Origin: Bacillota bacterium
Lineage (GTDB): Bacteria; Bacillota; UBA4882; UBA8346
Assembly: GCA_023410535.1 (NCBI GenBank)
Contig: JAEYPR010000034.1
Coordinates: 1 to 60,139, forward strand
DNA length: 60,139 nt
Direction: 5' to 3'
This document shows, one piece after another, positions 7,419-16,329 of the stretch. A program made the translations under genes and the position numbers. A model generated the notes under the pieces. The model did no database searches and had not been told where the DNA came from. It worked only from the letters and a program-made list of their open reading frames with translations. Every line of letters begins with the position of its first letter. Position 1 is the first letter of the stretch.

Positions 7419-8783
7419 ATGAAGCTCAATTCGGATTGGAAATATATTGTAACGAAGCTGTCGCCGGCCCGGGTTTTGGTGATCGGCTTCGCGTTGGTGA
7501 TTTTGATTGGAGCATTTTTATTGACTCTACCGGCCGCTACCCGTAGCGGCCCTTCGCTGCGGTTCCTGGATGCATTGTTCACCGCGACTTCGGCAGTTTG
7601 TGTGACCGGACTGGTGGTGGTCGATACCGGCACGCGCTTTACACCATTCGGTCAGTTTGTGATTATTTCGTTGATTCAGATCGGCGGATTGGGAATTATG
7701 ACCTTTTCGACCCTGCTGGCAATCATTTTGGGCAAAAAGATCGGTTTAAAGGAACGGATTTTGATCCAGGAGCAGATGAACCAGTTTAATCTGGCCGGTT
7801 TAGTCCGCCTGATCCGTTCGGTTCTTTTATTAACGCTGGCTTTTGAGGGAATTGGCGGAGTCCTTTTGACACTGCGTTTTTTGAGGGATTTTCCACTGGA
7901 CCGAGCGCTGGCGTTTGGTTTTTTCCATTCGGTCTCGGCATTTTGTAATGCTGGATTCGATCTGTTTGGCCAGGTACATGGTAAATTTAGCAGTATTACT
8001 TATTATGTCGGCGATTCAATTGTCGCCTTAACGATCGGCGGGTTAATTGTCTTTGGTGGGCTTGGATTTCCGGTTATTATGGAATTGTTGAGTTTTCCCA
8101 AACAAAAGCGACTTTCGCTCCACAGTAAGTTGGTAGTCACCGTGACCGTCATCTTAATTGTGGTTGGAACGGTGTTGATCTACGGGATTGAAGCCAATAA
8201 CGGGAAAACGCTTGCCGGGTTAAGTCCTTCCGGGAAATTCCTGGGAGCGCTCTTTCAGTCAATTACGCCGCGGACCGCCGGGTATAATTCCTTGGATATG
8301 ACTCAGCTGAGACCGGCAACCTGGTTTATTATGATTATTTTGATGTTCATCGGCGCGTCCCCCAGTTCAACCGGGGGCGGTATCAAGACCAGTACGTTTG
8401 GGATCATGTTGGCGGCGGTCTGGACGACAATTAAAGGAAAAGAAGACGCTGAAATCTTTGAAAGGCGGATTCCTAAAGATTTGGTGTATAAGGCGATGAC
8501 AGTCACGCTGATCGCAACGACCTGGGTCGTGTTAGTCACTTTGCTGATGTCGCTCGTCGAATCGCATAGTTTTATTAAGGTGCTTTTTGAAGTGGTCTCC
8601 GCATTCGGAACAGTCGGTTTGACGACGGGAATTACCCCTGATTTGACCGATGTTTCGCGGATTTTAATTAGTGTAACCATGTTTATCGGGCGACTTGGCC
8701 CGTTGACGATCGCCATTGCTTTGGCCAATTCCCGGCAGGAGCGCGGCGGGCGGTTCATTGAAGAACGGGCGTTGATCGGATAA
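7419..8783 (+). CDS. ktrB: Potassium/sodium uptake channel KtrB (TrkH family)
   Basis: KtrB is the membrane channel of the Ktr potassium uptake system and moves K+ with Na+ dependence. The product has the four-fold membrane-pore-membrane plan with filter glycines in VTGLVV, CNAGFDLF, TAGYNSL and TVGLTTG. The N-terminal SPARVLVIGFALVILIGA and the closing MFIGRLGPLTIAIA are family hallmarks. The start is uncertain: ATG 7419 gives 454 residues, close to usual KtrB length, while ATG 7371 would add 16 residues of unusual sequence. The regulatory subunit gene ktrA follows 94 bp downstream, so the two probably form one unit. Confidence 0.93.
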   Translation: MKLNSDWKYIVTKLSPARVLVIGFALVILIGAFLLTLPAATRSGPSLRFLDALFTATSAVCVTGLVVVDTGTRFTPFGQFVIISLIQIGGLGIMTFSTLLAIILGKKIGLKERILIQEQMNQFNLAGLVRLIRSVLLLTLAFEGIGGVLLTLRFLRDFPLDRALAFGFFHSVSAFCNAGFDLFGQVHGKFSSITYYVGDSIVALTIGGLIVFGGLGFPVIMELLSFPKQKRLSLHSKLVVTVTVILIVVGTVLIYGIEANNGKTLAGLSPSGKFLGALFQSITPRTAGYNSLDMTQLRPATWFIMIILMFIGASPSSTGGGIKTSTFGIMLAAVWTTIKGKEDAEIFERRIPKDLVYKAMTVTLIATTWVVLVTLLMSLVESHSFIKVLFEVVSAFGTVGLTTGITPDLTDVSRILISVTMFIGRLGPLTIAIALANSRQERGGRFIEERALIG

Positions 8784-8877
8784 GGTTCCGGGCAGAATTA
8801 GGTCAACCGCTGTAAGTTTCAGGAACTGGTATTTCGGCTTATTTCCGCAATTATATTAAAGTTTAGGAGTGACAATT

Positions 8878-9543
8878 ATGACAAAACAATACGCAGTGAT
8901 CGGATTGGGCCGTTTTGGCACCAGCGTTGCCCGGACCCTTTATAAATTGGGCCAAGAGGTATTGGCGATCGACACCTGCGAAGAGCGGTTGAAATATGTG
9001 GCGGACATGGTAACGCACTCAATATTGGCCGACACTACCGACGGCAATGTGCTGAAGAATATTGGAATCACCAATTTTGATGTGGTGGTCGTGGCGATCG
9101 GCGAGAATATGCAGGCGAATATCATGACGACCCTGCTACTGAAGGAGATGGGCGCCAAATATGTGGTCGCGAAGGCGCTTAACAAAATGCACGGCCGGGT
9201 ACTCGAGAAAATCGGCGCCGATAAGGTCGTTTATCCCGAACGGGATATGGGAAAACGGGTCGCCCATTTTCTGGTCGCCCCCAATATGGTTGATTATATC
9301 GAAATTGCCCAAGGATTTCGGATCGGCGAGTTCATGGCTGAAAAAGAGATGTTCGGTAAAAATCTAAAATCGTTGAATCTGCGTGTAAAATACAATATTA
9401 ACGTACTTTTGCTGAAACGGGCCAACGGAGATTTGGTGTACTCGCCGGGACCCGACGATGTCATTCAAGTCGGGGATATGTTGGTGCTAGCCGGTGCCAA
9501 GGAAGCGCTGGATCACTTTGAGAACCGGTTTGGCGGTAAATAA
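8878..9543 (+). CDS. ktrA: Potassium uptake regulatory subunit KtrA (RCK domains)
   Basis: KtrA forms a cytoplasmic octameric ring that gates KtrB in response to ATP/ADP or NAD and cyclic di-AMP. The 221-residue product has an RCK_N Rossmann domain with GLGRFGTSVARTL (about residues 9-21) and the acidic residue after the second strand (AIDTCEE), then an RCK_C domain ending PDDVIQVGDMLVLAGAKEAL. ATG 8878 is eight bases after AGGAG at 8865-8869; an in-frame GTG at 8869 overlaps that site and is less likely. Pairing with ktrB supports the assignment. Confidence 0.95.
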   Translation: MTKQYAVIGLGRFGTSVARTLYKLGQEVLAIDTCEERLKYVADMVTHSILADTTDGNVLKNIGITNFDVVVVAIGENMQANIMTTLLLKEMGAKYVVAKALNKMHGRVLEKIGADKVVYPERDMGKRVAHFLVAPNMVDYIEIAQGFRIGEFMAEKEMFGKNLKSLNLRVKYNINVLLLKRANGDLVYSPGPDDVIQVGDMLVLAGAKEALDHFENRFGGK

Positions 9544-9589
9544 TCAATAAATCAACATGATTAACACAAGAAACGAGGTCGTTTAAACC

Positions 9590-10411
9590 ATGGCCGAACC
9601 GCGCCAAAGTCTACCCGGCGGGGCCACCCGCAAAATCCTCCGGGCTATCCGCGAGTTTGGGCTGATCGAACCCGGAGACAATGTATTGGTCGGTTTATCC
9701 GGGGGAAAAGACAGCTCTTTATTGTTGTATGCCTTATCCATATTACAACGGCACCGGATCATTCCGTTTACCGTCGGCGCGCTCCATATCGACCTCGGTT
9801 TTGAGACGCCGTTTGATCCGGCTCCGTTGGCCGATTATTGCAACCGCTTGGGAGTACCGTTTCATTTGCTAAAAACCGAGATTGCCAAGTACGCCTTTGG
9901 CGAAAATAACCCGGAAGGGCCCTGCGCCACTTGTTCGTTTTTACGGCGGGGCGCGATGAACCGTTTGGCCAAGGAGCACGGTTACCATGTGGTTGCGTTG
10001 GCCCATCATTACGATGACGCGGTTGAAACCTTTCTAATGAGCATCATTTATTCCGGTCAAGTAAAAACCTTTTTACCCCGGACGGATTTGGAACGCAGCG
10101 GTTTGCGGGTCATCCGGCCGTTGGTCTATTTTCGGGAGACCGAGATCAGAAAACTAACCGAGCTCACAGGATTCACGCCGCTTCCCAGTCCGTGCCCGCG
10201 CGACGGTTATACCAAACGGGCCGAAGCGAAGGAGCTGATCCGCGATCTGTCACGGCACGACAAACGGATTTTTAATAACTTAGCCTCGGCAATGCGGGAA
10301 GGGCGACCACAAGAACTTTGGCCGGCGGAACTCTCGGTAACTGCAAAACAACGTCGAATTTATTTTCCGGATCAAAAACCGTTCATCGGTTCAGACCAAG
10401 ACAATTCATAA
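9590..10411 (+). CDS. TtcA-family PP-loop ATPase (tRNA 2-thiolation type)
   Basis: The 273-residue protein belongs to the TtcA/TtuA group, which adenylates a tRNA base and inserts sulfur with help of an iron-sulfur cluster. The PP-loop SGGKDSS lies at about residues 40-46. The cluster-binding CATC is in GPCATCSFLRRG (about 105-116), the downstream LAHHYDDAVETFLM is the family's second conserved block, and a third cysteine is in PSPCPRDG (about 203). TtcA proper modifies C32 of tRNA, but the exact nucleoside made here cannot be read from sequence. It stands alone, with a terminator immediately after. Confidence 0.85.
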   Translation: MAEPRQSLPGGATRKILRAIREFGLIEPGDNVLVGLSGGKDSSLLLYALSILQRHRIIPFTVGALHIDLGFETPFDPAPLADYCNRLGVPFHLLKTEIAKYAFGENNPEGPCATCSFLRRGAMNRLAKEHGYHVVALAHHYDDAVETFLMSIIYSGQVKTFLPRTDLERSGLRVIRPLVYFRETEIRKLTELTGFTPLPSPCPRDGYTKRAEAKELIRDLSRHDKRIFNNLASAMREGRPQELWPAELSVTAKQRRIYFPDQKPFIGSDQDNS

Positions 10412-10435
10412 TATTTTTGATTCAGGTCATAAATG

Positions 10436-10462
10436 CCACTATCATTTGATAGTGGTTTTTTT
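10436..10462 (+). terminator. Terminator after the TtcA-like gene
   Basis: CCACTATC (10436-10443) pairs with GATAGTGG (10448-10455) across ATTT and is followed by TTTTTTT. Confidence 0.9.
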
Positions 10463-10606
10463 ATGCGAAAAGAACCGTGTTTTTTTCGTATTTTTTGCTT
10501 CTTCGGGCTAAATGAATCTTTTTTTGCCAGAAAGTGTTTTTGAACCATTCCCCCAAAACCGTTGGTTTCGTATATTGAATTAAACAAATTAAAGTGGGGT
10601 GAGCCC

Positions 10607-12352
10607 ATGAGTGGTAAAAAAGAGGAAAAAACAAGCCTTGAAGCGCTGTTGTTAGCGATTCGTGAAAAAATTGTCGGTTTGGATATACCTGCTGATCTCC
10701 GTAAGATTATACTAGAAGATATCGATTTGGCAATTGCTTGTTTACGGGAAAATAATATTCTCTGTGTTCTTAACGCTTTGGGGATCATTGTGGATAAGCT
10801 TCAAACCTTTGCCATTAGCGAAAAATGTAAGTGCTCATCAGATATTCGGGACTTATTAATTTTTATAAACCATGTGCAGCAAGTGTTTCTACGGATACCG
10901 ATTATCATAGCAGGAGCCACGGGAGCGACTGGACCGATCGGACCTTCCGGGCCGCGTGGCGCAACCGGTGCAACCGGAGCTACAGGCCCGATTGGCCCAA
11001 TTGGATTAACTGGTGCGACCGGAGCGACTGGACCGCGCGGAGCAACTGGTGCGACCGGAGCCACCGGGGCAAGTGGAGCGGTTGGTTTAACTGGGGCCAC
11101 CGGAGCTACAGGCCCAATCGGTTTGACAGGTGCCACTGGGGCTACGGGAGCGACCGGAGCTGTTGGCTCGACTGGAGCAACAGGGCCAGCAGGTCCAGCA
11201 GGTGCGACGGGCGCAGTAGGAGCTACGGGAGCCACTGGTCCAGCCGGAACCGTTGGTGCCACAGGTGCTAGCGGAGCCACTGGCCCGACTGGTGCCGCGG
11301 GTGCCATCGGAGCGACCGGAGCAACCGGACCGGTAGGAGCCACCGGTGGAGTCGGAGCCACGGGAGCCACTGGACCGGTCGGAGCGACTGGTTTGACAGG
11401 TGCAACGGGTGCGACGGGCGCAGTAGGGGCTACGGGAGCCACCGGCCCAGCCGGAACCGTTGGTGCCACAGGTGCTAGCGGAGCCACTGGCCCGACTGGT
11501 GCCGCGGGTGCCATCGGAGCGACCGGAGCCACCGGGCCGGCAGGAGCTACAGGTGGAGTTGGAGCGACCGGAGCCACCGGACCGGTCGGAGCGACCGGTT
11601 TGACAGGTGCAACGGGTGCGACGGGCGCAGTAGGGGCTACGGGAGCCACCGGCCCAGCCGGAGCTGTTGGTGCCACAGGTGCTAGCGGAGCCACCGGACC
11701 GGCAGGAGCTACAGGTGGAGTTGGAGCGACCGGAGCCACCGGACCGGCAGGAGCTACAGGTGGAGTTGGAGCAACCGGAGCCACTGGACCGGTAGGACCG
11801 GCAGGTGGAGTTGGAGCGACTGGTCCAACCGGCGCCGCAGGAGTTGAAGGTGCCACCGGAGCGACCGGGCCAGTTGGAGCAACGGGCGGAGCAGGAGCTA
11901 CGGGAGCGACTGGACCGGCCGGAGCGACTGGACCAGGATTCTCCACTGCGTATGCATACATCTACAATACCGATGCCATCGCCAGCATTCCGATTGGCGC
12001 GGATGTCCCATTCAGCACCAATGGCATTATCGTCGGTGATATCACGCATACAGCGGGCAGCACGGACATCACGCTTAATTCCAGCGGCGATTATGACATT
12101 ACCTTCTCAGTTCAAGCGGACCGTGTCAATCAATTCGCCCTGTACTTAAACGATGTGCTGGTTCCGGGCTCGATTTACGGTATCGGAGCGGCAAACATTC
12201 ACAATGTCGGACGAGTGATTGTTTCGGTGACCGCACCGGCTGTGCTCACTGTGCGCAATAACTCTTCCTTTACCGATGTCGCGTTCTTAACGCAAATCGG
12301 AGGAACGGCCAACGATACCAATGCCGCAGTTCTCATCGTAAAACTACGGTAG
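10607..12352 (+). CDS. Collagen-like protein with BclA-type C-terminal domain
   Basis: The 581-residue protein resembles the BclA exosporium glycoproteins that form the hair-like nap on spores. A helical N-terminal domain (about 1-100, no classical signal peptide, with CKC at about 72) leads into about 113 Gly-X-Y triplets (about 103-443), mostly GAT and GPx, which should fold as a collagen triple helix with threonines available for glycosylation. The last 138 residues, from GFSTAYAYIYN to AAVLIVKLR, are a beta-rich trimerisation domain of BclA type. ATG 10607 follows GTGGGGTGAG. The collagen tract contains a 207-bp tandem duplication. Surface location on the spore is inferred from family and from the spore-forming context. 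Confidence 0.88.
   Translation: MSGKKEEKTSLEALLLAIREKIVGLDIPADLRKIILEDIDLAIACLRENNILCVLNALGIIVDKLQTFAISEKCKCSSDIRDLLIFINHVQQVFLRIPIIIAGATGATGPIGPSGPRGATGATGATGPIGPIGLTGATGATGPRGATGATGATGASGAVGLTGATGATGPIGLTGATGATGATGAVGSTGATGPAGPAGATGAVGATGATGPAGTVGATGASGATGPTGAAGAIGATGATGPVGATGGVGATGATGPVGATGLTGATGATGAVGATGATGPAGTVGATGASGATGPTGAAGAIGATGATGPAGATGGVGATGATGPVGATGLTGATGATGAVGATGATGPAGAVGATGASGATGPAGATGGVGATGATGPAGATGGVGATGATGPVGPAGGVGATGPTGAAGVEGATGATGPVGATGGAGATGATGPAGATGPGFSTAYAYIYNTDAIASIPIGADVPFSTNGIIVGDITHTAGSTDITLNSSGDYDITFSVQADRVNQFALYLNDVLVPGSIYGIGAANIHNVGRVIVSVTAPAVLTVRNNSSFTDVAFLTQIGGTANDTNAAVLIVKLR
11201..11720 (+). repeat. 207-bp tandem repeat inside the collagen tract
   Basis: The string GGTGCGACGGGCGCAGTAGG begins at 11201, 11408 and 11615, exactly 207 bp (69 residues, 23 triplets) apart. 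The first two units are nearly identical over their length; the third diverges after roughly 90 bp. This is recent in-frame expansion above the 9-bp triplet repeat. Confidence 0.9.
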
Positions 12353-12358
12353 TATAAA

Positions 12359-12391
12359 GAAAGGGTTGTCCGATCCGGGCAACCCTTTTTC
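12359..12391 (+). terminator. Terminator after the collagen-like gene
   Basis: AAGGGTTG (12361-12368) pairs with CAACCCTT (12380-12387), followed by T residues. Confidence 0.88.
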
Positions 12392-12434
12392 AATTCCCGC
12401 CCGGTCGCTTTAGTCGCAAAGCGGAGTGAAGCTA

Positions 12435-12463
12435 TTGACCGGCCCAGTCGAACATGGTATAAT
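12435..12463 (+). promoter_or_regulatory. Sigma-A promoter of the T-box leader
   Basis: TTGACC (12435-12440) and a perfect TATAAT (12458-12463) are 17 bp apart, about 30 bp before the first conserved T-box elements. Confidence 0.8.
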
Positions 12464-12489
12464 TAAGCAAATTTTATATGTCGGTCATA

Positions 12490-12766
12490 ACAACATTGAA
12501 GAGGCAAAGTAGCGCGTGAAAGTGATCAAGCGAGCCCCGTACGGTGTAAGGGGGTTCATGGAAACGTTGCGAAGTTCGCCTCGGAGTTGCCCGCTGAATC
12601 TTTTGAAAAAGTAGTAGGTGCGGCCGGAAACTCCTACCGTTATTTGGGGAGCAGCCCTAACCGGCGTTCCGGTTGCGGTTGATAAGAGCGGATCCTACAT
12701 TTAGGGTCAATTTGAGTGGTACCACGGAGCTTTCCGTCTCAGCGAGACGGAAGGCTTTTTTATTTA
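12490..12766 (+). promoter_or_regulatory. T-box riboswitch upstream of phenylacetate-CoA ligase
   Basis: T-box leaders sense uncharged tRNA and antiterminate. The expected order of elements is present: GAAGAGGCAAAGTAG (12498-12512), AGCGAGCCCC, the distal-loop GGTG within TACGGTGTAAG (about 12539-12550), GAAG-TTC-G on the 3' side of stem I (12571-12578), the T-box core TGGTACCACGG (12716-12726), and a terminator. If TTC (12575-12577) is the specifier, the leader reads tRNA-Phe. Register of the specifier was judged by eye. The next gene is paaK, not a tRNA synthetase. Confidence 0.85.
12730..12766 (+). terminator. Regulated terminator of the T-box leader
   Basis: CCGTCTC and GAGACGG flank AGC, the stem extends through CTTT/AAGG, and TTTTTTATTTATT follows. 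It competes with the antiterminator that contains the TGGTACCACGG core. Confidence 0.85.
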
Positions 12767-12926
12767 TTAGATTACTTTGAACGATCGGGAATGGCTGAGC
12801 GAAGAACCGTAGATAAGGTTTGGGTAAAGACGTTGGGGGTGGTTGTTTTCTTTTCCTGGGTGGGATATCCGGATTTCAATGATAGATTGGTATTGATTAA
12901 TCGGTTAATGCGAGGAGGAATTGATT

Positions 12927-14240
12927 GTGTGGAATCGTGAGATGGAGACGATGCCCCGGGCGGAGTTAGAGAAACTGCAAGCGGAGCGGTTGCGGAAGAC
13001 CGTGGCCAGGGTTTATGAAAATGTGCCGTTTTACCGACAAAAGTTACAAGAGGCGGGAATTAAGCCCGACGATATTCGGGGTGTCCCGGATCTAGCCAAA
13101 CTGCCCTTTACGTATAAGCAAGATTTACGGGACAACTACCCTTTTGGTTTGTTTGCCGCGCCCAAGGATGAAATTGTCCGGGTCCATGCGTCGTCGGGAA
13201 CCACCGGCAAGATGACGGTAGTCGGCTATACGAAAAATGATATTCAAACTTGGTCGGAAGTGATGGCGCGCACGCTCGGCTGCGGCGGGGTGACCAAACA
13301 AGATACTGTCCAGGTTGCTTATGGTTATGGACTGTTCACTGGCGGCTTGGGAGCCCATTATGGAGCGGAATGGCTTGGCGCGACGGTGATTCCGATCTCC
13401 GGCGGCAACACCAAACGCCAATTGCAGATCATGGTGGACTTTGGCACAACGGCAATCGCCTGTACTCCTTCTTATAGTTTATTTATGGCGGAGACGGCCG
13501 CGGAAGAAGGGATCGACGTGCGGGCGCTGCCGGTACGGGTTGGCTTCTTCGGCGCCGAACCTTGGTCGAATAATATGCGGAAAGAGATTGAGGAAAAGTG
13601 GAATATTAAAGCCATCGATATCTATGGCTTGAGTGAAGTGATTGGCCCGGGCGTGGCCAGCGAATGTATGGCGCAAGACGGCTTACATATTTGGGGCGAC
13701 CATTTCCTGGTAGAAGTGATTGATCCCAATACCGGCGAAGTCCTGCCCTATGGCGAGAAAGGCGAGCTGGTCTTCACCTGCATCACCAAAGAGGCGTTGC
13801 CGCTGATCCGCTACCGGACGCGCGATATCAGTATTTTATATAACGAGCCCTGTTCCTGCGGCCGGACGCATCTGCGGATGCACCGGGTAATGGGCCGGAC
13901 CGACGATATGTTGATCATTCGCGGCGTCAATGTCTTCCCGTCGCAGATTGAGAGCGTGTTGTTGGAGATCGGCGAGACCGAACCGCATTATCAATTGATC
14001 GTCGATCGCGAAGGGAATCTGGATGACCTCGAAGTATGGGTGGAAATGTCGGAACGGCTCTTCTCCGATGAGGTCCGGAAGTTGGAGGAGATTGAGGGCA
14101 AGATTAAACGGGAGATCGCGAGCACGCTAGGGATCTCCGCCCGGGTCAAATTGGTTGAGCCGAAAACCATTGCCCGGAGCGAAGGCAAGGCCAAACGGAT
14201 CATTGACCGGCGCGATGTCTACGCCGACGCCAACCAATAA
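12927..14240 (+). CDS. paaK: Phenylacetate-CoA ligase (AMP-forming)
   Basis: The 437-residue enzyme activates arylacetates such as phenylacetate to CoA thioesters with ATP through an acyl-adenylate. It has the PaaK phosphate loop SSGTTGK (about 90-96), GYGLFTGGLGAHYG, the adenylate motif YGLSEVIGPGVASEC (about 235-249), YRTRD and the C-terminal hinge DDMLIIRGVNVFPSQIE. GTG 12927 is eight bases after GGAGG at 12914-12918; TTG 12921 lies too close. It follows a T-box leader and precedes an ACT protein, a pair often linked in anaerobes to reversible 2-oxoacid:ferredoxin oxidoreductases for aromatic amino acid degradation. None of those oxidoreductases is in the window. Confidence 0.93.
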   Translation: MWNREMETMPRAELEKLQAERLRKTVARVYENVPFYRQKLQEAGIKPDDIRGVPDLAKLPFTYKQDLRDNYPFGLFAAPKDEIVRVHASSGTTGKMTVVGYTKNDIQTWSEVMARTLGCGGVTKQDTVQVAYGYGLFTGGLGAHYGAEWLGATVIPISGGNTKRQLQIMVDFGTTAIACTPSYSLFMAETAAEEGIDVRALPVRVGFFGAEPWSNNMRKEIEEKWNIKAIDIYGLSEVIGPGVASECMAQDGLHIWGDHFLVEVIDPNTGEVLPYGEKGELVFTCITKEALPLIRYRTRDISILYNEPCSCGRTHLRMHRVMGRTDDMLIIRGVNVFPSQIESVLLEIGETEPHYQLIVDREGNLDDLEVWVEMSERLFSDEVRKLEEIEGKIKREIASTLGISARVKLVEPKTIARSEGKAKRIIDRRDVYADANQ

Positions 14241-14377
14241 ACCGCTGTCGATCGGAGTCAGCCGGATTGAATGAAGGTATTTTTGACCAAAACGCGAATT
14301 ATACTTACAGTGAACCGGGTTAGCCTAAGCATGACGGAAATTGGTTGACGGAAGTAGCGGACGGAAGGAGAATGATC

Positions 14378-14809
14378 ATGAAAGTAAAGCAAATTTCGAT
14401 CTTTTTAGAAAATCAATCCGGGCGGCTCGCGCGAGTCACCAAAACCCTCGGAGATAATCATATCAACATTCGGGCCTTATCTATCGCCGATACCACCGAT
14501 TTTGGAATTTTGCGACTGATCGTCAGCGACCCCGAGCAAGCGTGGCAGGTCCTGAAGGAACAGGAATATACCGTCAGCGAGACGGAGATCATCGCCATTC
14601 AAGTCCCCGATCATCCCGGCGGGTTGGGCGAAATTTTGCAGATATTGGACCAATGCGGCATCAACATTGAATACATGTACGCTTTTGTCGGCCGTTCCAA
14701 CGCTGATGCGGTAGTTGTCTTCCGGGTGGAAAACATCGACCGCGCTATCGAGTTGCTCAAAGAAACCGGGGTTAAACTATTAAGTGGCGCCGAGGTTTAC
14801 CAGGTCTGA
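14378..14809 (+). CDS. Tandem ACT-domain protein
   Basis: The 143-residue protein is made of two ACT domains: the first from KVKQISIFLENQSGRLARV (about 2-70), the second from ETEIIAIQVPDHPGGLGEILQIL (about 71-143). ACT domains bind amino acids allosterically, and stand-alone two-domain versions are commonly encoded next to paaK. ATG 14378 is seven bases after AAGGAG at 14365-14370. Its partner and ligand are not shown by sequence; an aromatic amino acid is a fair guess given the neighbour. It probably shares the T-box-controlled transcript, since no terminator lies between. Confidence 0.88.
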   Translation: MKVKQISIFLENQSGRLARVTKTLGDNHINIRALSIADTTDFGILRLIVSDPEQAWQVLKEQEYTVSETEIIAIQVPDHPGGLGEILQILDQCGINIEYMYAFVGRSNADAVVVFRVENIDRAIELLKETGVKLLSGAEVYQV

Positions 14810-14839
14810 GACGGGTTGAATGAATTCAATAGCCGTTGG

Positions 14840-14875
14840 AAGAGGTTGTGTCTCACAACCTCTTTTGTTTTTTTA
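14840..14875 (+). terminator. Terminator after the paaK-ACT unit
   Basis: GAGGTTGTG (14842-14850) pairs with CACAACCTC (14854-14862) across TCT, followed by TTTTGTTTTTTT. Confidence 0.9.
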
Positions 14876-14987
14876 AACGGGATGTTTGGTTTCGTTTAAC
14901 TTTATGTAAAACGGGAGGTTCGCATGGTTATAAAAGCGAAGCAAAGAGAAGCATTTTGCTATGCAACATTAGATTATGGAGGAACCG

Positions 14988-15620
14988 ATGGGTTTGTATG
15001 TAAATGTACGGGTGAAGGCGTTGATCTTTGATATTGACGGAACGTTGGGGGATACTATGCCGGTCCACTTGCGGGCTTGGGAAGCGACCGGACAAGTGCA
15101 TGGATTTATCTATCCGTCGGAGCTTTTTTATCAATACGCGGGACTACCAACCAAAAATATTGTTCAAATGCTGAATGAGCGTTTTGGACACCAGCTGGAT
15201 CCGGAACAAGTGATGGCGACCAAGAACGAAGCTTATCTACGAATGATTCACGAGATTAAACCGATTAAACCGGTGATTGAGATTGTGAAGAAATTTTACG
15301 GTAAGTTGCCGATGGGGCTGGGAACCGGCGAGGTCAGAAGTATTGCCCAGCAAAACATCAAGGCGTTGGGTCTGGAAGGATATTTTACCGCGATGGTCTC
15401 CGGGGATGAGGTTGTCAATCCCAAACCGGATCCGGAGACGTTTTACCGCTGTGCCGACCGGCTGGGGATGGCTTCCGAATATTGCCAAGTGTTTGAAGAC
15501 GGGGAGTTAGGGTTGGAGGCGGCCCGTCGGGCGGGGATGATCGCCACTGATATTCGGCCGTTTTTGGAGGCTGCAGCGATTGAACCGGTGGACGAACAAC
15601 CAAAACGAAAGATTTCGTAA
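14988..15620 (+). CDS. HAD-superfamily hydrolase (beta-phosphoglucomutase-like)
   Basis: The 210-residue phosphatase or phosphomutase of HAD subfamily IA carries catalytic motif I DIDGTLGDT (about 15-23, nucleophile Asp and acid/base Asp), motif II as GLGTGE (about 109-114), the lysine motif NPKPDPETF and motif IV FEDGELGLEAARRAGM. The cap is the small helical type found in beta-phosphoglucomutase and YqaB. ATG 14988 follows TGGAGGA. The natural substrate is unknown; a small sugar phosphate is most likely. It is monocistronic, with a terminator on either side. Confidence 0.85.
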   Translation: MGLYVNVRVKALIFDIDGTLGDTMPVHLRAWEATGQVHGFIYPSELFYQYAGLPTKNIVQMLNERFGHQLDPEQVMATKNEAYLRMIHEIKPIKPVIEIVKKFYGKLPMGLGTGEVRSIAQQNIKALGLEGYFTAMVSGDEVVNPKPDPETFYRCADRLGMASEYCQVFEDGELGLEAARRAGMIATDIRPFLEAAAIEPVDEQPKRKIS

Positions 15621-15651
15621 CAACATACCATTTTTATCACAAAATAAAGAG

Positions 15652-15697
15652 GCTGTTGCCGATGGACCGTCACGTTCCTTCGGCAACGGCTTTTTTA
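15652..15697 (+). terminator. Terminator after the HAD gene
   Basis: GCTGTTGCCGA (15652-15662) pairs with TCGGCAACGGC (15680-15690), with one G-U or mismatch position, followed by TTTTTT. Confidence 0.8.
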
Positions 15698-15764
15698 ATG
15701 CCTCAAATGCTTCAGCAAGCCGGATTTGTGAATAAGTAGCTTGCGGAGGCTGGGCGGAGATTAG

Positions 15765-16172
15765 CTAGGAACGCCGGGAAGGGATTAGCAGGATTACGCC
15801 GAGGGAAACCAGGATTAACGGCCAAAAGTAACGGGAAAAATCCCATGGGAAAAAAGCTTTGATCAAAAAATAAATTCCGAGCAGAATCAGGAATGCGCCC
15901 AGGTAGTTGATTTTATAGGTTGATTTTGACTGCTGGGCGAGGGCTTCGGAAGGATTTTCAAGCGTAGTTTCATTGTTTTCCGTTTTCGGCTGTTCCGGAA
16001 TGACGATCCAAGCGATAACATATGCCAGCACGCCGCTGCCTCCGAAGACAACCGCTAAAACCCAGATCAGGCGGACTAACGTGACGTCGATGGCGAAATA
16101 TTCAGCAATTCCGGCGGCAATTCCGGCGATTTTCCGGTCGCTGGCGGAGCGGTACAAACGTTTTGAACTCAC
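15765..16172 (-). CDS. PspC-domain membrane protein
   Basis: The 135-residue protein opens with the PspC domain: KRLYRSASDRKIAGIAAGIAEYF, then DVTLVRLIWVLAVVFGG and a membrane span ending AWIVIPEQP (about residues 3-62). Phage-shock-protein C type proteins respond to envelope stress. After a hydrophilic linker come two more hydrophobic segments (about 91-105 and 113-131) resembling the membrane part of LiaF/YvqF-like proteins. The start is GTG 16172 on the minus strand behind AGGGGGT. No PspA or LiaRS homologue is nearby, so its signalling partner is unknown. Confidence 0.85.
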   Translation of the reverse strand: MSSKRLYRSASDRKIAGIAAGIAEYFAIDVTLVRLIWVLAVVFGGSGVLAYVIAWIVIPEQPKTENNETTLENPSEALAQQSKSTYKINYLGAFLILLGIYFLIKAFFPWDFSRYFWPLILVSLGVILLIPSRRS

Positions 16173-16329
16173 AAAAAATACCCCCTATCCCTAAAACAAA
16201 GTTACCCGGATTGATTGTTAATTATACAAAAAAAGTTTCATTTTGGCAAATACCGGTTTCAAATGCCGTCATCCCCGGTCGCTTCGGTGAATATCATTTT
16301 GATATGAAGACCTAGCGGGAGCGATGCGG

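Noticed and set aside
10801..12049. Long proline/alanine- and serine/glycine-rich frames on the minus strand of the collagen gene
   Set aside because: They mirror the Gly-X-Y repeat of the plus strand and have no ribosome site or non-repetitive domain.
12716..12940. 74-codon frame between the T-box core and paaK
   Set aside because: It begins inside the T-box motif, crosses the terminator and overlaps the paaK start; no ribosome site.
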